Positions 17,422 to 26,591 of a DNA stretch of 64,000 bases are shown in pieces. The stretch is from assembly GCF_012271785.1 (NCBI RefSeq), contig NZ_JAAWVT010000005.1:1-64000 (forward strand). Direction: 5' to 3'. The DNA comes from Paeniglutamicibacter terrestris (GTDB lineage Bacteria > Actinomycetota > Actinomycetes > Actinomycetales > Micrococcaceae). How positions within the stretch are numbered: the stretch's first letter is position 1; every line of letters begins with the position of its first letter. The notes beneath the pieces were generated by a model. The model was not told the DNA's origin and searched no databases. It worked only from the letters and a program-made list of their open reading frames with translations. A program made the position numbers and the translations under genes.

Positions 17422-18366
17422 ATGTTGCTGCGACTGGGCTCGAACCTGGCCCGATTTGTGCTCTCCTTGTGTGTAGCCACCATCGCTGTGTTCGCGATGA
17501 TGCGGGTGCTGCCCGGGGATCCCGCGGTGATTGCCGCCGGAGAAAATGCCTCACCGCAGATCGTTGCCTCCCTCGCGCACCAATTTGGAACGGATCGCCC
17601 GCTGGTGGTGCAGTACTGGGATTGGTTCTCCGGGCTCTGGCGCGGGGACTTCGGCATCTCGTATGTGACCCGCACGGATATCTCACCGCTGGTGGCAGAC
17701 AAAGTGCAGGTCTCGCTGATTCTTGTCACCCTGGCCATGGCGCTGGCCCTGGCCATCGCCATCCCGGCCGGCACCATTGCCGCGGTACGCCACAACAAAC
17801 CCAGCGGCACGCTGATCTCGGCCCTGAGCCAGCTGGGCATCGCCATCCCCGGGTTCCTGCTGGGCATCGTCTTGGTTTCATTTTTTGCGCTGCGGCTGGG
17901 CTGGCTGCCGGCCAACGGTTGGGTGGCCCCGGTGGAAGGTTTTTCCTCCTTCCTCTCGAGGCTGGTGCTGCCGGTGATGGCGCTGGCCGGTGTGCAGTCG
18001 GCCATCTTAGTGCGCTACGTACGATCGGCGGTGCTGGGCATCATGCACGAGGACTATCTGCGTACCGCCCGCGCCAAGGGTCTCTCCCCGCTGCGTGCGC
18101 TGGCCAAACATGGATTGCGTAACGCGGCGATTCCGGTGCTGACGGTCACCTCCGTGCAATTCTCCGCGCTGATCATTGGCGCGGTGGTCATCGAGCGCGT
18201 TTTTGTTATTCCGGGGCTGGGCTCAATGCTGCTGGCCGCGGTGGGCAACCGCGACCTGCTCACCGTCCAATCGGTGGTGATGGTGCTGGTGGCCATCACG
18301 CTGATCGTTAACCTGCTGGTGGACATGCTCTATACCATCCTCGACCCGCGCATTCGGGCGGCCTAA
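17422..18366 (+). CDS. ABC transporter permease (DppB type)
   Basis: A 314-aa inner-membrane permease with six helices, the DppB-type N-terminal region (FAMMRVLPGDPAVIAAGE), the binding-protein-dependent transport fold and the cytoplasmic EAA loop (MHEDYLRTARAKGLSPLRALAKHGLRNA) that contacts the ATPase. It follows the binding protein by 19 bases and precedes the second permease by 3. With it, the gene forms the heterodimeric translocation pore. Confidence 0.93.
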   Translation: MLLRLGSNLARFVLSLCVATIAVFAMMRVLPGDPAVIAAGENASPQIVASLAHQFGTDRPLVVQYWDWFSGLWRGDFGISYVTRTDISPLVADKVQVSLILVTLAMALALAIAIPAGTIAAVRHNKPSGTLISALSQLGIAIPGFLLGIVLVSFFALRLGWLPANGWVAPVEGFSSFLSRLVLPVMALAGVQSAILVRYVRSAVLGIMHEDYLRTARAKGLSPLRALAKHGLRNAAIPVLTVTSVQFSALIIGAVVIERVFVIPGLGSMLLAAVGNRDLLTVQSVVMVLVAITLIVNLLVDMLYTILDPRIRAA

Positions 18367-18369
18367 AGA

Positions 18370-19239
18370 ATGAAAAAGATGTTCTTGTCCCGCGCTAAAA
18401 ATTCTGCCGGATCGCCGGCCTCCGGGGTTAACTCCACCTTGCTCATGGGATCGATACTGGTCGCGGTGGTGCTGCTGAGCGCGCTGCTGTCCTTGGTCTT
18501 CACCCCCTATGATCCGGTGCAGGCCAACCCCTCGGTGCGCTTGAGTACCCCGAGCGCCACGCACTGGTTGGGCACCGATCAGCTGGGCCGTGATCTACTC
18601 TCGCGGATCCTGGTGGGCGCGCGAATCACTCTGCTGGTCGGGGTGCTCTCGGTGTCCATCGCCGCGCTGATTGGCACGCCGCTGGGCATTTGGGCGGGGA
18701 TGAAACGTGGCGCGGTGGAGGAAGTGACGATGCGCGCCTCCGATATCCTGTTGGCCTTCCCGGCCCTGCTGCTGGCGATCATGTTCGCGGCAATTTACGG
18801 TGCATCAACCGTCAGCGCGATGGTCGCCATCGGGCTGGCCTCGGTGCCGGGCTTTGCCCGGGTGGCGCGGGCCGGCACGCTCCAGGTGATGAATGCCGAA
18901 TTTGTGCTTGCCGCTCGCGCCGCTGCCCAACCGCCGGTGCGTATAGCGCTGCGCCACGTGCTGCCCAACATCACCGGGATGCTGCTGGTGCAATGCTCGG
19001 TGACCTTCGCCCTGGCCGTCTTGGCGGAGGCTGCGCTGTCCTTCCTGGGGCTGGGCACACCGCCGCCGGTTCCCTCGTGGGGCCGGATGTTGCAGGAATC
19101 CCAGCAATACTGGGGCACCTTCCCGCTGCTGACCATCGTGCCCGGGGTGAGCATTGCCGTGGCGGTGCTGGGGTTTAACCTGCTGGGCGATGGCTTGCGC
19201 GATAAATTTGATCCGAAGTTGGGACGGGGTAAGGCATGA
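18370..19239 (+). CDS. ABC transporter permease (DppC type)
   Basis: A 289-aa permease. It has an N-terminal helix, the PYDPVQANPSVRLSTPS periplasmic region with the family's HWLGTDQLGRDLLSRIL signature, then the transport domain with its EAA-type loop (MNAEFVLAARAAAQPPVRIALRHVLPN). The 3' end overlaps the ATPase gene by 4 bases, indicating translational coupling. Confidence 0.93.
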   Translation: MKKMFLSRAKNSAGSPASGVNSTLLMGSILVAVVLLSALLSLVFTPYDPVQANPSVRLSTPSATHWLGTDQLGRDLLSRILVGARITLLVGVLSVSIAALIGTPLGIWAGMKRGAVEEVTMRASDILLAFPALLLAIMFAAIYGASTVSAMVAIGLASVPGFARVARAGTLQVMNAEFVLAARAAAQPPVRIALRHVLPNITGMLLVQCSVTFALAVLAEAALSFLGLGTPPPVPSWGRMLQESQQYWGTFPLLTIVPGVSIAVAVLGFNLLGDGLRDKFDPKLGRGKA

Positions 19240-20996
19240 GTGAGCGCCAACTCTTGGAGGTCTCGGGCCTGTCCATTTCCGCCGGTGAACGAACGCTGGT
19301 GTCAGATCTTTCCTTCTCGATGGCCACCGGGGAACGCATCGGGCTGATCGGGGAATCTGGGTCCGGCAAATCACTCACCGCCACGGCTCTGCTGGGCTTG
19401 TTGCCCGAAGAACTGAGCGTGTCCGGGACCGGAAGACTGCACGGCTTTGAGCACAATCTGCTCACCGCCCCGGAACGGGCCATGGCCCCGCTGCGCGGCG
19501 ATGAAATTTCGATGGTGTTCCAGGAGCCACTCAGCGCGCTGAACCCCTTGATGAAAATCGGTGCGCAGGTGGCCGAGGTGCTGCTCATCCATCGCACCCT
19601 GGGTACCCGTGCCGCAGCGCGTGCCCGGGCCATCGAGTTGTTGGCATCGGTGCAGATCCCCGATCCCGCTCAGGCCGCCAACGCCTACCCGCACCAGCTC
19701 TCCGGCGGGCAGCGGCAACGGGTCATGATCGCCATGGCCCTAGCGAACGATCCGCAATTGCTCCTGTGTGATGAGCCGACCACCGCACTAGATGTCACGG
19801 TGCAGTCCCAGGTGCTGGAGCTGATTTCGGAGCAGGTCACTGCGCGCGGCACCGGCCTGCTCTTTATCACTCACGATCTGGCGGTGGTCGCGCGGATGTG
19901 CACTCGGGTCTTGGTGCTGAACCAGGGGCGGATCGTTGAACAGGGAGAGATCGATACCGTCTTTTCCGCCCCGAATCACCCCTACACTCGGGCGCTGCTG
20001 GCGGCCAGTGACATGTCGGCCACCGATGAGCGTGGGCGTCTGTTTACCGTGGCGACGGCGGGGAACTACCAACCGCCGGCGCTCCGTGCGGCCGCGCCGG
20101 AACCAGTAGTCGCGATCCCGAATCCCCGACCCTTCGCTGCGTCTTTTTCCACCGAGTCTTCCCCCACGCCAACTCACCGCGCGATCGCACCATTGATCAC
20201 CGCCAGCAACCTGAGTCGCAGCTACCACCGCGCGCGCACTTCACTCTTGGGCCCGCGTCCGGTGGTTCACGCGCTGGCCAATATCGATTTCACCGTGGTG
20301 CCGGGGGAACGCGTGGGTATCGTGGGGGAATCTGGCTCGGGCAAATCCACGTTGCTACGCATTTTGGCCGGGCTCGATACCCCCACCGGCGGCGACGCCG
20401 TCGTGGCCGGCACCTCCATAGCAGGTGCGCGCGAAGCGGATCTGAGCGCGCTGCGTAGCGAGCTGCAGATCATCTTCCAGGACCCGTTGGGTTCTCTTGA
20501 CCCGCGGATGAGAGTGGCAGATATTGTCGCCGAGCCGTTGCTGGTACCGGGTCAGAGTCTGGACGCGGCCGCTCGGCGTGCCACGGTGCTCAAGATGTTG
20601 AACTCGGTGGGACTTGAGCCAGATTCAGCGAACCGCTATCCGCATCAGTTCTCCGGCGGGCAGCGCCAACGCATCTCCATCGCCCGTGCCCTGGTAAATC
20701 GCCCGCGGATCCTGGTGGCAGATGAGCCGGTCTCCGCGTTGGATGTTTCGGTGCGAGCCCAGGTGTTGAACTTGATCGCTGATCTGGTGGACGAATACGC
20801 GTTGACGCTACTTTTGGTCTCCCACGATCTTTCGGTCATCCGCCATCTGTGCCAGCGAGTCATCGTCATGAAGGATGGTCGCATTGTGGAAGCCGGGGAC
20901 ACCGAACAGATCTACATCAACCCGGCGCACCCCTATACCGCGCGATTGATCGCCAGCTCCCTTGACCTGTCCGAGGAACTGGCCCGCGCCCACTAA
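19236..20996 (+). CDS. fused dual ABC ATPase (DppD-DppF type)
   Basis: A 586-aa protein with two complete nucleotide-binding domains in tandem. Each has a Walker A (GESGSGKS), a Q-loop (VFQEPLSALNPL; IFQDPLGSLDPR), a signature (LSGGQRQR; FSGGQRQR) and a Walker B (LLCDEPTTALD; LVADEPVSALD). A low-complexity Ala/Pro/Thr linker (~270-320) joins them. It powers the peptide-type importer encoded just upstream. The stop lies only 10 bases before purN, so purN may be read partly from this operon. Confidence 0.94.
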   Translation: MSERQLLEVSGLSISAGERTLVSDLSFSMATGERIGLIGESGSGKSLTATALLGLLPEELSVSGTGRLHGFEHNLLTAPERAMAPLRGDEISMVFQEPLSALNPLMKIGAQVAEVLLIHRTLGTRAAARARAIELLASVQIPDPAQAANAYPHQLSGGQRQRVMIAMALANDPQLLLCDEPTTALDVTVQSQVLELISEQVTARGTGLLFITHDLAVVARMCTRVLVLNQGRIVEQGEIDTVFSAPNHPYTRALLAASDMSATDERGRLFTVATAGNYQPPALRAAAPEPVVAIPNPRPFAASFSTESSPTPTHRAIAPLITASNLSRSYHRARTSLLGPRPVVHALANIDFTVVPGERVGIVGESGSGKSTLLRILAGLDTPTGGDAVVAGTSIAGAREADLSALRSELQIIFQDPLGSLDPRMRVADIVAEPLLVPGQSLDAAARRATVLKMLNSVGLEPDSANRYPHQFSGGQRQRISIARALVNRPRILVADEPVSALDVSVRAQVLNLIADLVDEYALTLLLVSHDLSVIRHLCQRVIVMKDGRIVEAGDTEQIYINPAHPYTARLIASSLDLSEELARAH

Positions 20997-21006
20997 ACTT
21001 GAAGCC

Positions 21007-21573
21007 ATGCGCATCGTAGTTCTTGTCTCCGGCACCGGGTCCAACCTCCAGTCAGTTATCGACGCCGTCGCCGACGGCTCGCTACAAAATGTTGAGATCG
21101 CCGCTGTCGGTGCGGATAAGGCGGGGACCTTTGGGGTGCAACGCTCCGCCGCGGCCGGGATCGAAACCTTTGTGGTGAATTTCAAGGACTTCGCCGAGCG
21201 TGCCGACTGGAACCACGCACTGACCCAAAAGTGCCTCTCCTACGCGCCGGATTATGTGGTGTCTTCGGGCTTCATGCGCATCGTCGGTGAGGAATTCATC
21301 AACGCCTTTGATGGCACCTACATCAACACGCACCCCGCCCTGCTGCCTTCATTCCCGGGCGCCCACGGGGTCCGCGACGCGCTGGCCTACGGTGTCAAGG
21401 TCACCGGTTGCACCGTGCACATCGCCGATGCCGGCGTGGACACCGGTCCGATCCTGCGCCAGGAAGCGGTGGTCATCAGCCCCGATGACACCGAAGATTC
21501 GCTGCATGAGCGCATCAAGCTCGTTGAGCGCCGCCTGCTCATCGCCACCTTGGCAGATCTGGCCGCGAAGTAA
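21007..21573 (+). CDS. purN: phosphoribosylglycinamide formyltransferase
   Basis: A 188-aa PurN, which transfers a formyl group from 10-formyl-THF to GAR in purine synthesis. Motifs are VLVSGTGSNLQSVID (phosphate loop), FMRIVGEEFI, the catalytic NTHPALLPSFPGAHG (Asn and His) and HIADAGVDTGPIL with the catalytic Asp. ATG 21007 is the family start. In related genomes purN is followed directly by purH; here purH is 20.5 kb away at 42133. Confidence 0.95.
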   Translation: MRIVVLVSGTGSNLQSVIDAVADGSLQNVEIAAVGADKAGTFGVQRSAAAGIETFVVNFKDFAERADWNHALTQKCLSYAPDYVVSSGFMRIVGEEFINAFDGTYINTHPALLPSFPGAHGVRDALAYGVKVTGCTVHIADAGVDTGPILRQEAVVISPDDTEDSLHERIKLVERRLLIATLADLAAK

Positions 21574-21642
21574 CACCCGCTTTTTCGAAAACAGGAGGCC
21601 CGCCCGGCATCGACAGTGATGTCTACGGGTCAGGTTAGTCGA

Positions 21643-21982
21643 TCAAGGCGTTCCAGCACATGCTGTGGCGCCCACGTCGTGGGCTGCCACGTGGGCCACG
21701 ATAACGGCCTAGCCTGACGCAAGCGCCGCGAACTTCACCGGATCTGGCATCCCGCGTGCCGCGGCATCGGCCGTAAAGGCCTCCCGGTGTGCCTCGCGCA
21801 CCGGCACCTCGCCGCGGATCCAGCCCCGGCCGACCTCGATGACGGTCCACGAAGAGCGGCAACACGGGCTCGGCGCACTCCAAGGCCCAGCCGGCAAACA
21901 GCCGGCGGTGTTCATCGCTCCGCGTGCCCCCGCGGCGGAAGGTGACCAGCCGCCGGTCGCGTTCCCGGGGAAGAGTTGGCAT
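21643..21982 (-). pseudogene. decayed gene for an Imm-5-like putative immunity protein
   Basis: The minus strand carries pieces of one protein family in three frames. First comes a block RRLVTFRRGG with FAGWALECAEPVLPLF. A second frame holds WIRGEVPVREAHREAFTAD, and a third holds IVAHVAAHDVGATA before a stop. In intact members these blocks follow one another in a single ~150-aa protein (ADP-style His/Ala-rich immunity-like family). At least two frameshifts have disrupted it. Family naming rests on remembered pattern similarity. Confidence 0.5.
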
Positions 21983-22124
21983 GACCCCGAATGCCCGGCG
22001 GCTGCTGGACGAACACCCGACGGACATGTTCGCCGCCTCCCCGAGGAACAGCGTCCACGCCCTTGACCACCGCGCCTCTGCGCGCCAGAGATCACGTTCT
22101 TGACCGCGTGGGACGGCGCGGACC

Positions 22125-22431
22125 CTGCTCGCCTGCGGCGCCCTGAAAGAGCTGGACCCCTTGCCCGGGAAGATCAACTCGAGGCATCGCCGCCCGCTTG
22201 CTGGGACGAATCATGGACGAGACGCGCGTCCGCTTCGACGGGTGGCTGTATCTGGAAACGGGAAGCGACGACTTCTTTGCCTTCGCGCGCAGGTTGTATC
22301 GGCGCCACGGCTTCAGGCCGTGCTGGCCCTTCGGTTCCTTTGGCGCGGATCCGGACAGCGTCTTCATAGGAATGAGCCTGGCCGCAAGGGGTTGCGCCGA
22401 CCCGGCGAGTACGGAACGATGGGGTAGATAA
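22125..22431 (+). pseudogene. truncated, frameshifted GNAT acetyltransferase remnant
   Basis: The fragment LACGALKELDPLPGKIN is in one frame. After ~22180 the sequence continues in another frame as RGIAARLLGRIMDETR (acetyl-CoA loop region), LYLETGSDDFFAFARRLY and HGFRPCWPFGSFGADPDSVF. These are the consecutive C-terminal blocks of the common GNAT family with the LYLETGS/GPF/DPNSVFM pattern. The N-terminal half and the IKSM-RTAP segment are missing. The stop overlaps the predicted LacI operator before the GH92 gene. Confidence 0.6.
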
Positions 22432-22443
22432 ATCGATTTATCA
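22426..22443 (+). promoter_or_regulatory. predicted LacI-family operator upstream of GH92
   Basis: AGATAAATCGATTTATCA, containing a perfect 16-bp palindrome (22427-22442) with the central CG usual for LacI-family sites. It matches 15 of 18 bases of the site at 32383-32400 before the sugar ABC operon and 12 of 18 of the site at 31137-31154. It lies ~95 bases before the GH92 start. Confidence 0.65.
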
Positions 22444-22538
22444 GTTTCGTGTGAAGCCGTGTCGGGACAAGTAAATGTCCGCGCAACAGGCGCCGCAGCT
22501 GGTCGCCTTCGCGGTGGAAACAAGGGAACGGACCCCAG

Positions 22539-25500
22539 ATGAGAGTATTAACCGAACTTCAGCGCCTCGGGGGGCCCGGCACTGCCGTCGCAGCGAGGAA
22601 CGGGGTCGGCTTCACCTCGCTCGAGGCCTTCAGAGCGGACGTGGAACAAGGGGCAGGGACCTGTGTGCTGGTGGTACCCGGCGCCCTGGAGAACCGGGTG
22701 ATCCGGGCCGGGGAAGAAATCCAGTGGGTTCTCTTCCCCGAAGGTGCGGGACCCGTGCCCCAGCTCTGGGACGCCACGGCGGCCGCCATCGACATCGAGT
22801 TCACCGACGGAACCCGCCTCAGCGAGCTGGAGGCGACAGACCAGTACGGTGCCGGGCTCGGCCCCGATGCCCAGGCAGCGGCCAAGGCCATGTGGGTCGA
22901 CCAGTGGAACCGCCGCGCGGTGGGGCTGGACGCGGTGATCGGCAAGCAGGTGGCCCGGGTCCTGGCGGTCATCAAGGGATCCGAGCGCACCGACATCCGC
23001 GTCTTCTTCGACGACATCGACATCCACGAGGCCGCCCCGGCGCCGGCCACCGCGCTGGACGCCGTGGTGACCACGCGCGGGACCCAGTCCTCGGACCGCT
23101 TCTCCCGGGGCAACAACGCCCCGCTGGTCGCCGTTCCGCATGGCGGAGTCTTCGGTCTGCCGATGACCAACGCCGCTCGCGGCAACTGGCCCTATTCCTA
23201 CCATGCCGACAACCGGGCAACCGACAACAAGCCGACCATCCAGGCCTTCGCGACCTCCCACATCCCGAGCCCGTGGATGGGGGACCGCGGCGTCTTTCAG
23301 ATCATGCCTAGCCCCCGGGCTGTCCCCGAAGTCTCCCGCGAGGCCCGCGCCCTGGGATTCACCCACGGCGCGGAGCGACCCGGCCCGCACCGCTACGGAG
23401 TCGACCTCGAGGGCGGTCTCAGCGCCGAGCTGACCGCCGGCGCCTTCGCACTGGGCATGCGCTTCACCTTCCCCGGTGACACCGCCTCCATCATCGTCGA
23501 CCACCACGGCACGGTCACCGAAATGCGCACGCGTGCCGATGGCGAAGACCTGGTCCTCGAGGCGCACCTGGATGACCGCGAAAACACGCCCCCGCACTAC
23601 CTGCATGTGCGCATTCCCCGAGCCGCCGGGAACCATCTGCGGCTGGTCGAGGGTCGGCTGCGCGGCTACGTGGGGGCAACCCCGGATGCGCAGGGCCGCG
23701 TGGATGTGTTGCTGGGCATCTCGACCGTCGACTATGCCCAGGCCGCGGCCAACCTCACGGCCGCCGGCGGCTTTGAGACCATGCTGGAATCCTGCCGCGC
23801 GCAGTGGGAGAGCAAGCTTTCCACCCTCGAGGTTGCAGGAGCCAGCGCCGACCAGCTGACTAGCCTGTACTCGGGCCTGTACCGGCTATTCCTGTACCCG
23901 AACCGGGCAGGGGAACCCGGAAGCGATGGCACCAAACGCTACCGCTCGCCCTATGGGGAAGTGCTCACCGAACCGGTCCGGGAGGAACCGGGGGCCGAGA
24001 TCATGGACGGGGAGCTCTCGACCACCAACGGCTTCTGGGATACCTACCGCACGGCCTGGCCGCTGCTGGGTCTGCTCACCCCGGCCGAGGCCGGCGAACT
24101 GGCCCAGGGCTTCGTCCAGCACTTCCACGACGGCGGCTGGACCCCGCGCTGGAGCGCCCCGAGCGCCGAGGACTGCATGACCGGCACCACCAGCGACACC
24201 GTCTTCGCCGACCTGCTGGTCAAGAACGTGCCAGGACTGAAACTGGAAGAGGCCTACGCCTCGGCGGTGAAGAACGCGACGGTGCCGGCCGCGAACCAGA
24301 AGGTCGGGCGCAAGGGAATTCACCCCGGCATTTTCCGCGGCTACATCGACACCGCCACCGGCGAGGGCATGTCCTGGACGCTGGACAACGCCATCAACGA
24401 CTGGGCGCTGGCCCAGATGGCCGCACTGCTGGCCGCCAAGGCATCCGCGGGCTCGGCGGCCGCCGCCCGCTACGGGGCCGAACACGAGTACTTCGCCCGC
24501 CGCTCCCTGAGCTACCGGGAAGTGTTCGACACCGAGCGCGGCTTCTTCATCGGCAGGAACCCCGGCGGGGCCTGGCGCGTGGAAGCCGGATTCGACCCTG
24601 CGGAATGGGGACACGACTACACCGAGACCAATGCCTGGGGCACCGCCTTCACGGTCCCGCACGACGGTGCGGGGTTGGCCGAGCTCCACGGCGGCGAAGC
24701 GGGCCTGGGCCAGGCGCTGGATACCTTCTTCGACACCCCCGAGACCGGGGATGAGTCCAAGTCAGGGTCCTACGGGTTCGCCATCCACGAGATGACCGAG
24801 GCCCGCGATGTGCGCATGGGGATGCTGGGTCTGTCCAACCAGCCCGCCCACCACATCCCGTTCATGTACATGTTTGCCGGCAGGCACGACGACGCGCACC
24901 GGATCGTGCGCGAGGCTATTTCCCGGCTCTTCGTGGGCTCGGACATCGGCCAGGGCTCCCCGGGCGATGAGGATAACGGGGAAATGAGCGGCTGGTACAT
25001 CTTCGCCACCCTCGGTCTCTACCCGCTGGCGCCGGCCTCCGGCAGCTACGTGTTGATCCCTCCGTCAATTGAGCGTGCGGTGCTGCGCCCCACCGGGGGA
25101 GAAGCGATCACCATCGAGGTCACCAATCCCCAGGCGCACGGCAGCTACATCGAATCAATGCGCATCAACGGCCAGGAATGGAACGAGATCTCGGTCCCGC
25201 ACTCCCTGCTGGCTTCCGGCGCGCACCTGGAGTTCACGCTTTGCGCGGAGCCCTCGGGCTGGGCGGCGGAAACACGGCCGGCCTCGGCCTCCGCCCTGCA
25301 CGGGTTCAGCTCGCTGTTGCTCGATGCCACGGCCGGTGCGCGCGCTGTGTCCGGGGTGCCCGGAGCCGGCACCCTGATTGACGACACCGGGGCAACACCC
25401 GTGGTGCTGGGGGCTGGGGACAGCGTTCAGATCGATTTCGTTGCCGGCGCCGCCGTGGATTTATACACGCTCACCGCAGCGGTCCCGGGCAGCCTCGGCT

Positions 25501-25706
25501 GGCGCATCGACCTGTTCGGTGTCGACGGGAAGCCCCTGGCCACCGAGCGGCGCACCACCGAGGAATTCAACTGGGCAGGTCAGACCCGTGTGTTCCGCCT
25601 TGCAGCGGATCTTGGTCAGTCATTCGGTCAGGTGACCGGTTTGCGCTTCACGGCACGCGACGCGATGACCCTGCGGCAGCTGGAGGTCTTCGCTACGGAC
25701 ACCTAA
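22539..25706 (+). CDS. GH92 family alpha-mannosidase, predicted cytoplasmic
   Basis: A 1055-aa glycoside hydrolase family 92 protein. GH92 enzymes are Ca2+-dependent inverting exo-alpha-mannosidases (often alpha-1,2) acting on N-glycans. The hallmark catalytic block GDEDNGEMSGWY lies at 809-820. Other family blocks are FWDTYRTAWPLL, VPHGGVFGLPMTNAARGNWPYSY and GSYGFAIHEMTEARD. The C-terminal ~130 residues form a beta-rich extension resembling an NPCBM-like carbohydrate-binding module. There is no signal peptide, so it should act inside the cell on imported oligosaccharides. A predicted LacI operator lies upstream. It is transcribed alone at the left edge of the glycan locus. Confidence 0.92.
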   Translation: MRVLTELQRLGGPGTAVAARNGVGFTSLEAFRADVEQGAGTCVLVVPGALENRVIRAGEEIQWVLFPEGAGPVPQLWDATAAAIDIEFTDGTRLSELEATDQYGAGLGPDAQAAAKAMWVDQWNRRAVGLDAVIGKQVARVLAVIKGSERTDIRVFFDDIDIHEAAPAPATALDAVVTTRGTQSSDRFSRGNNAPLVAVPHGGVFGLPMTNAARGNWPYSYHADNRATDNKPTIQAFATSHIPSPWMGDRGVFQIMPSPRAVPEVSREARALGFTHGAERPGPHRYGVDLEGGLSAELTAGAFALGMRFTFPGDTASIIVDHHGTVTEMRTRADGEDLVLEAHLDDRENTPPHYLHVRIPRAAGNHLRLVEGRLRGYVGATPDAQGRVDVLLGISTVDYAQAAANLTAAGGFETMLESCRAQWESKLSTLEVAGASADQLTSLYSGLYRLFLYPNRAGEPGSDGTKRYRSPYGEVLTEPVREEPGAEIMDGELSTTNGFWDTYRTAWPLLGLLTPAEAGELAQGFVQHFHDGGWTPRWSAPSAEDCMTGTTSDTVFADLLVKNVPGLKLEEAYASAVKNATVPAANQKVGRKGIHPGIFRGYIDTATGEGMSWTLDNAINDWALAQMAALLAAKASAGSAAAARYGAEHEYFARRSLSYREVFDTERGFFIGRNPGGAWRVEAGFDPAEWGHDYTETNAWGTAFTVPHDGAGLAELHGGEAGLGQALDTFFDTPETGDESKSGSYGFAIHEMTEARDVRMGMLGLSNQPAHHIPFMYMFAGRHDDAHRIVREAISRLFVGSDIGQGSPGDEDNGEMSGWYIFATLGLYPLAPASGSYVLIPPSIERAVLRPTGGEAITIEVTNPQAHGSYIESMRINGQEWNEISVPHSLLASGAHLEFTLCAEPSGWAAETRPASASALHGFSSLLLDATAGARAVSGVPGAGTLIDDTGATPVVLGAGDSVQIDFVAGAAVDLYTLTAAVPGSLGWRIDLFGVDGKPLATERRTTEEFNWAGQTRVFRLAADLGQSFGQVTGLRFTARDAMTLRQLEVFATDT

Positions 25707-25780
25707 CCACCGCCTCCGGAGCGCACCTTGATCATGGCCGGCCGTCGCTCTGGCCCGGAATAGGGGAACATCGGTCTCGA

Positions 25781-26308
25781 CTACACGGGCCGCGCAACAG
25801 AAGGCCGCTGAAACACGAGCAACACGTCGGACACCAAATCGTGGGGGTATTGAACCCACACGATCCCGATGACTCCCACAGAGCTGAGGTGCTGCTCGAA
25901 CACGCGGGTGCAATCGCGGATCAAGTGAGTGGGTCGGCCTCGTGATGCTCCGCGGTCATGTATGGCGGGGAAGTGAGCATGAGGTTGATGCCCGCGTCGG
26001 GTTGGGACGGGGTCATGCGGCGGATGATCCTTAACAGCTCCCGTGCCTCGCCCTCGACCGTGCGTGCTCCGGGCACCCGTCGTTGAAGGTACTCCACGCT
26101 CGGGTAGCAGTTCAATGCCCAGTGCTTCGCGCCCCAGCGCGAGGGAACGCTCGGCCAGAAACGTGTCGTGTGATGCGCTCAGTTGCGAATCCAGTGGTGA
26201 GATCGTGGGTCTACTCTCGATCAATTCTTCTCCACGTCCCTCATCATCCGAAGTGTAGCCGCCGAGCAGCGGCCCCTGACATTTCAGGCATTGGCGAAGA
26301 CCGGACAT
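25781..26308 (-). pseudogene. decayed site-specific DNA methyltransferase gene
   Basis: The minus strand encodes, in one frame, a segment with LAERSLALGREALGIELLPE. The sequence then moves to another frame: VEYLQRRVPGARTVEGEARE followed by INLMLTSPPYMTAEHHEADP, which contains the TSPPY catalytic motif of amino-methyltransferases. That frame stops, and the C-terminal block THLIRDCTRVFEQHL and GIVWVQYPHDLVSDVLLVFQRP resumes in the first frame. The order of blocks is right for one ~220-aa actinobacterial DNA methylase, with at least two frameshifts and a missing middle. No intact partner nuclease is present. Confidence 0.6.
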
Positions 26309-26520
26309 CGAGGCAACGTCATACGCACCGCCATCGAGTCCGCTCCAAGGGGGTGACAGCAGAGCCTGACTGTTACGACAGCCTGAACCTGTCGATTGGG
26401 ACTCTCATCGAGCCAGCTGGGCACGGTGTCGGGGTCGGCTAGATCTACCATCCATCGGTGGACTGCTGGTTGAAGCGCATAGCCCTACCCTCGCACGGCA
26501 AAACTTGCCCGAACGCACCT
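26309..26520. other. intergenic stretch between the methylase remnant and the GH38 terminator
   Basis: About 210 bases with no ORF carrying an RBS or family resemblance. It may hold further decayed N-terminal methylase sequence, but I could not recognise any. Confidence 0.35.
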
Positions 26521-26574
26521 AAAGAAAAGGGCACCTTGTCTTGCAGACCTCTTGGTCCGCAAGACAAGGCGCCC
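26521..26574 (-). terminator. Rho-independent terminator of the GH5-GH38 operon
   Basis: A GC-rich ~21-bp stem with two mismatches (26529-26549 with 26554-26574) and a 4-base loop. Read on the minus strand it is followed by a T-rich run (A-rich 26521-26528 on the plus strand). It lies 18 bases beyond the GH38 stop. Confidence 0.85.
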
Positions 26575-26591
26575 CTGGCTATTTTTGGTGA

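Noticed and set aside
16371-18005. 544-aa minus-strand ORF opposite the ABC importer genes
   Set aside because: Codon-shadow of the binding protein and permease on the plus strand; composition is atypical and no domain is seen.
22475-23311. Long plus-strand ORF (278 aa) overlapping the start of the GH92 gene
   Set aside because: Arg/Gly/Pro-rich shadow frame of a high-GC gene with no family resemblance; the GH92 frame is clearly the coding one.
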